From Candidatus Epulonipiscium sp. (GTDB lineage Bacteria > Bacillota > Clostridia > Lachnospirales > Defluviitaleaceae), in assembly GCA_012519205.1 (NCBI GenBank), contig JAAYQR010000023.1:62001-126000 (forward strand): a DNA stretch of 64,000 nt, written 5' to 3'. A program made the position numbers and the translations under genes. This document shows, piece after piece, positions 8,257 through 16,341 of this stretch (the stretch's first letter is position 1; each line of letters begins with the position of its first letter). Under the pieces are notes generated by a model, which worked only from the letters and a program-made list of their open reading frames with translations, was not told the origin of the DNA and searched no databases.

Positions 8257-9414
8257 TTACTCTTTGGGATAAATATCAATATACTTTATAGCTTCTCTTG
8301 CTCTTTCTATAGCTTCTTCTAAAGTTTCGCCGGTAGCTATTAAATGTCCCATCTTCCTTTTTGGACTGGCCATTTCCTTTCCATATATATGAAGTCTTAC
8401 CCCGGGAATATTTAGGGCTTCGCATACACCATATATTACTGCACTTCCTTCTTCTTCACCTTTCGCTAATATGTTTCTCATAACCGTCGGATGGATAAGG
8501 GAAGTATCTCCTAGGGGAATCCCTGTAATTGCCCGGATATGTTGTTCAAATTGAGAAGTTATACAACCTTCTATGGAGTAGTGTCCTGAGTTATGAGGTC
8601 TTGGCGCCACCTCGTTAACTAAGACTTTCTTATCTTCTGTCACAAACATCTCAACACAAAACATCCCCACCCCCTCAAAAACCTTCATCACCCTATTGGC
8701 TATATTCATAGCCCTTTCCGTAAGACGTTTTGTAATTTGCGCTGGGACTATAGTCTCCTTTAATATATTATCAACATGTTCATTTTCTCCAACAGGATAT
8801 ACTACTATTTGTCCATCAATTCCTCTACAAGTAAGAACTGAAATTTCTTTAGTAAAATGTATGAGTTTTTCAGCCATAAGCTCCCTAGATTCTCCCCCAA
8901 GGATTTCGTATGCCTTTTTAATATCTTCTGCATCCTTTATAACGACATTGCCTTTTCCATCATAGCCCCCCCTACAGCTTTTTAACATAAATGGGTACCC
9001 AAACTTTTCACCAGCCTCTTTTATATCTTCTTCCTCAGATATATATATAAAGTCCGGTACGGGGATTCTTTTTTTCCTTAAAAGTTCTTTTTGTTCATAT
9101 TTGTTTTGAATAACTTCAAGGCTTTTGGGGGAGGGGTATATTTTATGCCCTTCCTGTTCTAAGACTTTTAATATTTCTACTCCTATATGCTCAAATTCAT
9201 AGGTTATTATGTCTACCCTATCTGCTAACTTTCTTATAGCGATATCGTCATCGAAGGCTGCCACTATATGTTCATCTGCTATGCTATGGGCAGGACAATT
9301 GAAGGTAGGGTCGAGGATAACAACATAGAAGCCCATTTTTTTAGCTTCTAAAATCATCATTTTACCTAATTGCCCACCACCAACGATTCCTATTTTTTGT
9401 TTTAGTAATTCCAA
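8257..9414 (-). CDS. purK: N5-carboxyaminoimidazole ribonucleotide synthase
   Basis: PurK is an ATP-grasp enzyme that carboxylates AIR with bicarbonate. The 385-residue protein shows the nucleotide fold IGIVGGGQLGKMM, the ATP-grasp segments PFMLKSCRGGYDGKGNVV and EMFVTEDKKVLVNEVAPRPHNSGHY, and FEQHIRAITGIPLG near the end. Length is typical. Here purK precedes purE, the reverse of the Bacillus order. It starts 56 bp after the HRDC-domain gene and may be read from the promoter near 10640. Confidence 0.96.
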   Translation of the reverse strand: MELLKQKIGIVGGGQLGKMMILEAKKMGFYVVILDPTFNCPAHSIADEHIVAAFDDDIAIRKLADRVDIITYEFEHIGVEILKVLEQEGHKIYPSPKSLEVIQNKYEQKELLRKKRIPVPDFIYISEEEDIKEAGEKFGYPFMLKSCRGGYDGKGNVVIKDAEDIKKAYEILGGESRELMAEKLIHFTKEISVLTCRGIDGQIVVYPVGENEHVDNILKETIVPAQITKRLTERAMNIANRVMKVFEGVGMFCVEMFVTEDKKVLVNEVAPRPHNSGHYSIEGCITSQFEQHIRAITGIPLGDTSLIHPTVMRNILAKGEEEGSAVIYGVCEALNIPGVRLHIYGKEMASPKRKMGHLIATGETLEEAIERAREAIKYIDIYPKE

Positions 9415-9470
9415 TGTCTATTCCACCTCTATTTATCATTTATATTGTTATTTCATTAATCACCAATTGT

Positions 9471-9923
9471 TTAACCTATCTTTTGATATACTTCCATGAT
9501 TTTAAGTATTTGATCGCCGTATTTTTTCACCCTTCTTTCTCCAAATCCCTTTATTTTATCTAAATCCTGTAGAGTTTTTACAGGTAGCATTACCATTTCT
9601 TTAATCCATTGATTATAGGATACTACATAGGATGGTAAGTTTTCATATTCTGCTTGGGTATCTCTCCACTTAATTAAAATATCGTATAGCTTTTTTTGAG
9701 CTGAAGTTAGAGTTATATCTTGGGTTAAAGTTGAATTAACAGGGTCTTTTATGGGTTCAACTTCATCATAATAAACAAGAATAGACCAATAGTTTTGCCC
9801 ATCACCTATAAAACTAGACTGGATTTGATTTACCCTAACCGATTCTAAAAATTGGTTTAAGTTATCTTCATCTTCTTCTTGAAATTCCCCTACAACCCTT
9901 AATCTAAATATTTTACATTTCAT
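9471..9923 (-). CDS. Small HRDC-domain protein
   Basis: A 150-residue protein with an N-terminal alpha/beta part (about residues 1-65) of unknown function and a C-terminal HRDC domain (about 73-148). The HRDC part carries the pattern LYDILIKWRDTQAEYENLP, then LQDLDKIKGFGERRVKKYG. HRDC domains are auxiliary nucleic-acid binding modules of RecQ helicases and RNase D, but no helicase or nuclease domain is present. It lies 14 bp after an anchored protein gene and 56 bp before purK. A link to purine synthesis is not evident. A free-standing HRDC module of this kind is uncommon enough to note. Confidence 0.75.
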   Translation of the reverse strand: MKCKIFRLRVVGEFQEEDEDNLNQFLESVRVNQIQSSFIGDGQNYWSILVYYDEVEPIKDPVNSTLTQDITLTSAQKKLYDILIKWRDTQAEYENLPSYVVSYNQWIKEMVMLPVKTLQDLDKIKGFGERRVKKYGDQILKIMEVYQKIG

Positions 9924-9937
9924 ATTTATCCCTCCTA

Positions 9938-10588
9938 TTATTCAAAAATAAATTTAAGTATCTCAATACAATAGGAAAGCCTTTTACTTGAAGCTGATAT
10001 TGCCATTATCATGCCTTCTGGATTATACCCAAGATCTTTAAATGCATCTAAATCTGTTACCTTGATTCCATATATATGTTCTTCGGTTTGCTCTTTTGGT
10101 ATTAGCTTTTTTATATTACCTTTATTGTTTTCTATTATTACAGACAATTCAGGTAGGGTATCTAAAGGCATAAAGGTTCCAAGTTCCGCCTGACTTATAA
10201 AGAAGTCCTCATCTACACATACCACATCCAATTCCCCTACTGCAGCCAAAGTAACATATTTTTGCATGTTTGCAGTAGAATATTCATCAAATCCATCTAA
10301 ACTTATGGAATAGAAGTCTACCCTGACCTTTTGCTGGGTATCGGCCTTTTTAATTTTTTGTGTAACCATGTCTTCCCAGGCTTCAATCTTTTCAAAGTCT
10401 GTGGCAACCCCTTGAAAAGAAAGGGTCCCTAAGGGAATATTCTTATCCTGTTCAATAAAACCTTTTATAAGAGAGCCACTAAATATCATAAGAAATATAG
10501 CTATTATAATATGCCATTTGTAATAGTAAATAATATGTTCAAGTTTTTCTTTAAACGATAGTTCTTTAAATTTCTGCAATTTTATCAC
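9938..10588 (-). CDS. Membrane-anchored protein of unknown function
   Basis: A 216-residue protein with a short positively charged N-terminus and one transmembrane segment at about residues 25-46 (WHIIIAIFLMIFSGSLI), which suggests a type II anchor with about 170 residues outside. The outer part has alternating hydrophobic strands and LAAVGELDVVCVDEDFFISQ, reminiscent of a periplasmic-binding-like fold; this is only an impression. No Cys lipobox is present. It starts the likely transcription unit with the HRDC gene and possibly purK-purE. I do not recognise a named family. Confidence 0.7.
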   Translation of the reverse strand: MIKLQKFKELSFKEKLEHIIYYYKWHIIIAIFLMIFSGSLIKGFIEQDKNIPLGTLSFQGVATDFEKIEAWEDMVTQKIKKADTQQKVRVDFYSISLDGFDEYSTANMQKYVTLAAVGELDVVCVDEDFFISQAELGTFMPLDTLPELSVIIENNKGNIKKLIPKEQTEEHIYGIKVTDLDAFKDLGYNPEGMIMAISASSKRLSYCIEILKFIFE

Positions 10589-10633
10589 TCCATTTATGTC
10601 TTAGATAAGATTGTCCTTTCTGTTTATCTTAAT

Positions 10634-10662
10634 ATTATATCAGATTTCTCCTAAATGATTAA
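10634..10662 (-). promoter_or_regulatory. Extended -10 promoter for the anchored protein-HRDC(-purK-purE) unit
   Basis: Minus strand: TTAATC (10662-10657), a 17-base spacer ending in TGA, then TATAAT (10639-10634). The TG one base upstream of a perfect -10 box makes an extended -10 promoter plausible. It lies about 45 bp before the start of the anchored-protein gene. Confidence 0.5.
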
Positions 10663-10708
10663 TACCTATATTTTTTTATCCATACATCTTGATAATATCT
10701 TTAATCAC

Positions 10709-12973
10709 TCATTCTATTATATAAGTTAAGCCTTTCTTTGTCTCGAAAGAAATAATTCTATCTCCACTTGGATATGCGTATACTTCATTTTGGCCATCTA
10801 ACACTTTTACTTTCCCGTCTATTTGCATATGACATGTGTTTCCCGCCTTAGAATGTATTTGTATTTTTACCGGCTTATTGTCTTTCCATTCGATATCTAC
10901 TGTAAAACCTCCCCTAGCACATAATCCTTTAACATACCCCTCCTTAAATACAGAGGGTATAGCAGGTAAAAATGCAAGTTTACCTCCATGACTTTGAAGG
11001 AGCATTTCTGCAATTCCTGCAGTTCCCCCAAAATTTCCATCTATTTGGAATGGTGGATGAGTATCGAATAAATTAGCCAAAGTAGATTTTATAAGAAGTT
11101 GCCTTAGATTTTTATAGGCTAATTCCCCGTCTTTTAGTCTCGCCCACATATTTATAATCCAAGCCCTACTCCAACCTGTATGGCCACCTCCATGTTCTAG
11201 CCGTCTTTCTAAGGTCCTTCTTGCTGCTTTAAAAAGGTCCCTATCTTTTTCTGTGATTTGATTTGAAGGATATAACCCGAATAAATGGGATATATGACGG
11301 TGCCCTGGTTCCGCTTCATCATAATCTATAGCCCATTCTTTTACTTGTCCGTATTTCCCAATTTCCGGTTTTGGCAATCTATCTCGTAAGATTAATATTT
11401 CATCTATGAAGTCATCTTCTAGATTTAGGATTTCATTGGTTTTAATGCAAGCAGTAAATAAATCATAAATTATCTGGCTATCCATAGAGGGACCTATACA
11501 TATATTCCCCTTTTGCCCATTGGGTAGTATATAAGTATTTTCCGGGGAAACTGATGGACATGTAACAAGGTAACCTTCTTCGTTTTCAATAAGATAATCC
11601 ACGAAAAACAGTGCTGCTTCCCTCATGGTGTCATAAGCCTTTGCTAAAAACACCTTATCACAGGTAAAACTATAATGTTCCCACAAATGAAGGGTAAGCC
11701 ATGCCGCTCCCATAGGCCATATAGTTGCTGGCATATAATGGTCCTGGGGGGCAGTATCTCCCCAAATATCCGTATTATGATGGCACATAAAACCCCTAGC
11801 CCCGTACATAAGCTCGGCACTTTTTCTCCCTGAGGGTCTCATCTTTTCAATTAACTCAAAAAGCGGACTATGACATTCTGATAAATTGCAACTTTCAGCT
11901 GGCCAATAGTTCATCTCTGTATTAATATTAATAGTATATTTCGAACCCCATGGGGGATCCATATCTTTATTCCAAATTCCTTGTAAATTACAGGGTAAAC
12001 TTCCTTTTCTACTCCCAGCTATCAAGAGATATCTTCCGTATTGAAAATAGGTCTCGATAAGCCCGAAATCATCCTGACTATCTTTAAATCTTAATAATCT
12101 TTTATCCGTAGGAATGTTCTTGTATTTATCTTCCCTATTTAGCTTTAAGTTAACCCTATCAAATAAAGAAGTATAATCTTTAATATGTTCTTCCTGAAGG
12201 TTTTTAAAACTTAGTCTGCCTGCAATCTCTAAAATTTCATCACACCAATCACTAGGTTTATCTCCCCAGTAATCAGTTCTTGCAGTTAAGAGTATTAGGG
12301 CAGAATTAGCATTATTAAGATAAATCCTATCTCCCATAGTCCTAAGAGTTCCCCCCTCAGGGATTACTTTAAGTTTAGCGCAAAACTTAATCCCTTTTTC
12401 TCCTTGGCTTTCTCCTCCCATCTCTAGCCCATTCGGTTTTATAGCTTTGTTATAATCAATATTGATACCCCTATCTAAGTTTGTAATAAAAGAAATACTC
12501 TCTTTTTTATCAGCAGATATATGTACAGCTATTATTTTATGTTTATATGAAGCAAAAAACTTTCTAGTATAGGTTATATCCCCAATCCTATAAGAAACTT
12601 TAGCAATTGCCTTTTCTATATCTAATTGACGTTCATACTCTTCTGCCTTTTCATGGTTTAAAAAGTCAATATACAAATCTCCTAAGGGCTGGTATACCCT
12701 TTCATTGGCAGGAGTAGAGAACATTGCCATTTTTTCTAACTCCTCTGCTTTTTCAATTTCACCTTTTATTATAAAACCTCTAATATCATCAAGATATCTC
12801 CTTGCATCTGGGTTATGCCTATCTACCCCTCCTCCCCCGCTCCATAAGGTATCTTCATTTAATTGTATAATTTCTCTTTGAACTTGTCCAAAAATCATTC
12901 CACCCAAGTTTCCGCAACCAATAGGCAGAGCCTCATTCCAATCCTCTGCAGGATTCTCATACCAAAGCTTCAT
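10709..12973 (-). CDS. Glycoside hydrolase family 95 (alpha-L-fucosidase/galactosidase type)
   Basis: The 754-residue protein starts MKLWYENPAEDWNEALPIGC and continues with GGMIFG and LNEDTLWSGG, the N-terminal beta-sandwich hallmark of GH95. The (alpha/alpha)6 barrel carries ININTEMNYWPAE (about residue 350, site of the conserved asparagines), PSVSPENTY (about 475, with the general acid Glu) and FQIDGNFGGTAGIAEMLLQS (about 645). GH95 enzymes release terminal alpha-1,2-L-fucose or related L-sugars. No signal peptide is present, so it probably acts in the cytoplasm on imported oligosaccharides. It is not beside a transporter. AAAGGGGGAA lies before the ATG. Confidence 0.9.
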   Translation of the reverse strand: MKLWYENPAEDWNEALPIGCGNLGGMIFGQVQREIIQLNEDTLWSGGGGVDRHNPDARRYLDDIRGFIIKGEIEKAEELEKMAMFSTPANERVYQPLGDLYIDFLNHEKAEEYERQLDIEKAIAKVSYRIGDITYTRKFFASYKHKIIAVHISADKKESISFITNLDRGINIDYNKAIKPNGLEMGGESQGEKGIKFCAKLKVIPEGGTLRTMGDRIYLNNANSALILLTARTDYWGDKPSDWCDEILEIAGRLSFKNLQEEHIKDYTSLFDRVNLKLNREDKYKNIPTDKRLLRFKDSQDDFGLIETYFQYGRYLLIAGSRKGSLPCNLQGIWNKDMDPPWGSKYTININTEMNYWPAESCNLSECHSPLFELIEKMRPSGRKSAELMYGARGFMCHHNTDIWGDTAPQDHYMPATIWPMGAAWLTLHLWEHYSFTCDKVFLAKAYDTMREAALFFVDYLIENEEGYLVTCPSVSPENTYILPNGQKGNICIGPSMDSQIIYDLFTACIKTNEILNLEDDFIDEILILRDRLPKPEIGKYGQVKEWAIDYDEAEPGHRHISHLFGLYPSNQITEKDRDLFKAARRTLERRLEHGGGHTGWSRAWIINMWARLKDGELAYKNLRQLLIKSTLANLFDTHPPFQIDGNFGGTAGIAEMLLQSHGGKLAFLPAIPSVFKEGYVKGLCARGGFTVDIEWKDNKPVKIQIHSKAGNTCHMQIDGKVKVLDGQNEVYAYPSGDRIISFETKKGLTYIIE

Positions 12974-13052
12974 TCTTATTCCCCCTTTATATTATTATAA
13001 CATCTCCTTAGGCTTATGTTAATGTATAGAATCCTATCATTAAATAAGAACT

Positions 13053-13802
13053 TTAAAGAGATAATAGATTTTTTAAAAAATGTATAACCTGTATGCCGAT
13101 ACTGCTAAAAGGCAGATAGAGCAGGGTAAACCCGATTAATGCTACTATCTCTAAAGAAATTATGTACAGAGGCCATGGTCCTAGATAATCCATAATCGAT
13201 GCTGACTGCGGTTTGCTGCAAATAAAAAGATAGTTTCCGCCAGTAATAATGTTTATAAATGCTACAAAAACCATATAACTATTTGTTATACCCATAACTT
13301 TTATGATCGAAATGGCTTTAGGTCTGTATTTATTTACAAATGTCATAAATAATACTGATATTATTACTAGACCATGGGTTATAAAAAAATGATAAAAAAT
13401 AAAATGGGTATGGTTATATCCATTTATATCTGGGGTTATAATTGCTGCTAATACTCCAGTCATACCCCAAAAATATAATATTTCATATAGTAAATATGAC
13501 TTAGTAATCAGTAGGAAAATAGAAAGAATAACTGCTGCTTCGCAAAGATTTAAGGGGAGGGATATTGAGGATGTCCATGAATTATTTATATGATACCATA
13601 GGTATAATAAGCTCTGTTCTAGAAGGAGAATAGTACCTATGGTATATCTAAAACAAGTATTTACCTTTTCTTTTCTTAATTTATTTTTAGATAAATATAT
13701 TATAATACAACTGATAAAAATAATACTTATAAGCAAAATATGATAGCTTGAGAATATTTCAAAGGGTTTTCCTATATAACTCTCTCCAAAAAAATTCCTC
13801 AT
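13053..13802 (-). CDS. YwaF-like (TIGR02206) integral membrane protein
   Basis: A 249-residue protein with about seven transmembrane helices. Conserved features include LPLNLCEAAVILSIFLLI, GMTGVLAAIITPDI and the histidine-rich HTHFIFYHFFITHG, which match the uncharacterised YwaF/TIGR02206 family. A GAGGAG site precedes the ATG. It lies downstream of pyrE but past a strong terminator, and 79 bp upstream of the GH95 gene on the same strand, so those two could be cotranscribed. Function unknown. Confidence 0.75.
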   Translation of the reverse strand: MRNFFGESYIGKPFEIFSSYHILLISIIFISCIIIYLSKNKLRKEKVNTCFRYTIGTILLLEQSLLYLWYHINNSWTSSISLPLNLCEAAVILSIFLLITKSYLLYEILYFWGMTGVLAAIITPDINGYNHTHFIFYHFFITHGLVIISVLFMTFVNKYRPKAISIIKVMGITNSYMVFVAFINIITGGNYLFICSKPQSASIMDYLGPWPLYIISLEIVALIGFTLLYLPFSSIGIQVIHFLKNLLSL

Positions 13803-13927
13803 ATAATTCTCCTCTATAGGTTTATTTTCGAAACAAAAACAAATTTTTATTAATACATTTATATGAGGACATCTATGGTTTATTGCTATGAATCTTATTA
13901 ATTACACCATGACTTTAAAATTTGTAA

Positions 13928-13959
13928 AAATTCGGGTTACTTTTTAGTAACCCGAATTT
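13928..13959. terminator. Terminator at the end of the pyr operon
   Basis: AAATTCGGGTTAC and GTAACCCGAATTT are perfect 13-base arms around a six-base loop, followed on the minus strand by further T residues. It lies 24 bp after the pyrE stop codon. Confidence 0.85.
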
Positions 13960-13983
13960 CTATAAAATCATTAGTTTATTTAA

Positions 13984-14568
13984 TTATTGTTTAATATTAC
14001 GGCTGCCTGGTTTAACTAGAGGGATTTTTCCATCTTTACACATTGGGCATTCCACTTCTTCATAGGCTAATACTTCAACTGTTAGGGCTGCCCTAAGTTT
14101 TGTATTAAAGTCTACTTTCCCATTGCTTCTATCTACTAACACGGCAACTCCTGCCACTTCTCCTCCCTGCTCTTTTACAACGTCAATTACTTCAAAAACG
14201 GATCCCCCTGTTGTTATAACATCTTCGGCTACTAATACTCTTGCTCCTTTGGGAATGGTAAAACCTCTTCTTAGGGTCATTTTCCCGTTATCTCTTTCTG
14301 CAAATAGGTTCTTTGTTTGTAATTGTTTTGCCAATTCGTAGGCTATGATTATTCCGCCTATGGCAGGTCCTATTACTATGTCTATTTTATCATTTTTGAA
14401 CTCCTCAGCTAGACCTTTTGCTATTTCTTCCGCATAATTTGGATATTGTAAAATTTTTGCACATTGCATATACTGGTTACTATGTTTACCTGAAGTTAGT
14501 AGGAAGTGTCCTTCTTGAAGAACTTCGGTTTTCTTTAGAATCTCTATTACACGATTTTTATTTAACAT
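13984..14568 (-). CDS. pyrE: Orotate phosphoribosyltransferase
   Basis: PyrE joins orotate to PRPP, giving OMP. The 194-residue protein has FLLTSGKHSNQYMQ near the start, the PRPP loop RVLVAEDVITTGGSVFEV, and a C-terminal cysteine pair (CPMCKDGKIPLVKPGS). The cysteine-bearing tail is common in the longer clostridial and archaeal-type PyrE subgroup. CAGGAGGA lies before the ATG. It is the last gene of the pyr operon. Confidence 0.95.
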   Translation of the reverse strand: MLNKNRVIEILKKTEVLQEGHFLLTSGKHSNQYMQCAKILQYPNYAEEIAKGLAEEFKNDKIDIVIGPAIGGIIIAYELAKQLQTKNLFAERDNGKMTLRRGFTIPKGARVLVAEDVITTGGSVFEVIDVVKEQGGEVAGVAVLVDRSNGKVDFNTKLRAALTVEVLAYEEVECPMCKDGKIPLVKPGSRNIKQ

Positions 14569-14663
14569 GGGATTCCTCCTGATTTATGAATTATTTTGAA
14601 ACAAGAATAATAGAATGACAATAAAAGTGCTCCACTTTTTAAATAGTGGGGGTATTTCGTGTT

Positions 14664-15575
14664 TTATAAAATACCTCGGATTTCTTCTAAGGATTTGATG
14701 CCATATTGATTCATATATTCTTTAATACCATCAAGTACATCCATTGTTGCCCTTGGATTTCTAAAATTAGCGGTTCCTACAGCAATACCGGTTGCTCCCG
14801 CCATAATAAATTCCATAGCATCTTCTCCGCTCTGTATGCCCCCCATCCCGATTATAGGAATAGATACAGCTTTAGCTACTTGGTATACCATCCTAAGTGC
14901 TACGGGTTTTATGGCAGGTCCCGAAAACCCTCCTACGGTATTAGCAAGTATTGGTTTTCTTTTATGGATATCTACTGCCATCCCAATAAGGGTATTAATT
15001 AGGGATAGAGCATCTGCTCCCCCTTTTATAGTTGCCTTTGCTATTTCTGTTATATCAGTTACATTGGGACTAAGTTTTACTATAACGGGATGCTTAGAAT
15101 GTTTTTTTACCTCCCTTGTAACTTCTTCTGCCATCATTGGATCTGTCCCGAAGGCTACGCCTCCTTCTTTTACATTAGGACAGGATATATTAAGCTCTAT
15201 TAAATCTATATCTTCAGAGGATAGTTTTTCTGCTACTTCGCAATATTCGGCTATGGTTCTTCCTGCTATATTCACTATAATTTTCGTATCGTACCTTCTA
15301 AGAAATGGAATATCTGTTTTTATAAACTCATCTACCCCGGGATTTTGTAATCCCACACTATTTAGCATGCCCCCATAAGTTTCTGCAATCCTTGGGGGAG
15401 CATTACCTTTCCATGGGATACTTGCCACCCCTTTTACTGTAACGGCCCCTAATTTATTTAAATCTATAAACTCTCCATACTCCCTACCAGAGGCGAAAGT
15501 TCCTGAAGCTGTAGTTATGGGGTTTTTTAGTTCTATCCCAGCAATATTAACTCTCAAATCTAGATTTTTATTCAT
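14664..15575 (-). CDS. pyrD: Dihydroorotate dehydrogenase, class 1B catalytic subunit
   Basis: The 303-residue FMN enzyme oxidises dihydroorotate to orotate and works with PyrK, passing electrons to NAD+. Motifs are NPITTASGTFASGREY, NSVGLQNPGVDEF, NISCPNVKEGG (with the active-site Cys of class 1), NTVGGFSGPAIKPVALRMVYQ and IIGMGGIQSGEDAMEFIMAGA. It overlaps pyrK by 8 bp and is 95 bp upstream of pyrE. Confidence 0.96.
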   Translation of the reverse strand: MNKNLDLRVNIAGIELKNPITTASGTFASGREYGEFIDLNKLGAVTVKGVASIPWKGNAPPRIAETYGGMLNSVGLQNPGVDEFIKTDIPFLRRYDTKIIVNIAGRTIAEYCEVAEKLSSEDIDLIELNISCPNVKEGGVAFGTDPMMAEEVTREVKKHSKHPVIVKLSPNVTDITEIAKATIKGGADALSLINTLIGMAVDIHKRKPILANTVGGFSGPAIKPVALRMVYQVAKAVSIPIIGMGGIQSGEDAMEFIMAGATGIAVGTANFRNPRATMDVLDGIKEYMNQYGIKSLEEIRGIL

Positions 15576-16341
15576 CCCATATCACCTCATTGCTCCAAAA
15601 TACGGGACCATCTTTACATACCCTTTTATGTTCCCAATCAGTATCATCTTTAGCCTTTGTTTTACATACGCAACCTACACAGGCTCCGATCCCACATGCC
15701 ATTCTTTCTTCTAGGGAAACTTGCATGGGAATATTTTTTTCTTTTGCCCAGTTAGATACTGCCCTTAGCATTGGTTTAGGACCACAACTGTAAATTATTT
15801 CACCTTCTGCATTGTTCTTTTTCATCAATTCTAAAACATTTCCCTTAAGACCTACTGAACCGTCCTCCGTTGCTACATGGACTTCTTTACTATATTTTTT
15901 AAATTCTTCTATTAATATAGGGTCTGTTCTATAACCCAAATAAATATCTATTTGCCCTTTTAGATTTTTTACTAATTCGAGGAGCGGGGGAGTCCCCACC
16001 CCTCCCCCTATTACAATATTTTTTGTCTTGTTATTATCAATCATAAAGCCATTTCCCAAGGGGCCTAAAACTTCTATTTTTTCCCCTGCTAAAATTTTAG
16101 AAAATTCTTCGGTTCCTTTTCCTGCCACTGCATATATTAGTTTTATTGTGCCTTCTTTTTTATTTATCTCACATATACTAATCGGCCTTGGAAGAAGTCT
16201 TGCCTCCCCCCTGGAGTATATATTGATAAATTGTCCCGGTTTAGCCTTGTCTGTAATTTCTTTAGCATCCAAAATCATACTATACATATTAGGCGCTATT
16301 TCTTTGTTTTGTATTATAACTAGTTTATTAATTTCTTTCAT
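15568..16341 (-). CDS. pyrK: Dihydroorotate dehydrogenase electron transfer subunit
   Basis: PyrK carries FAD and a [2Fe-2S] cluster and links PyrD to NAD+. The 257-residue protein has the ferredoxin-reductase-like FAD site [12 protein letters not shown], a nucleotide fold with [15 protein letters not shown], and the cluster ligands in [14 protein letters not shown] followed by RVCKDGPVF. It overlaps carB by 14 bp and pyrD by 8 bp, consistent with coupled translation. Confidence 0.95.
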   Translation of the reverse strand: MKEINKLVIIQNKEIAPNMYSMILDAKEITDKAKPGQFINIYSRGEARLLPRPISICEINKKEGTIKLIYAVAGKGTEEFSKILAGEKIEVLGPLGNGFMIDNNKTKNIVIGGGVGTPPLLELVKNLKGQIDIYLGYRTDPILIEEFKKYSKEVHVATEDGSVGLKGNVLELMKKNNAEGEIIYSCGPKPMLRAVSNWAKEKNIPMQVSLEERMACGIGACVGCVCKTKAKDDTDWEHKRVCKDGPVFWSNEVIWDE

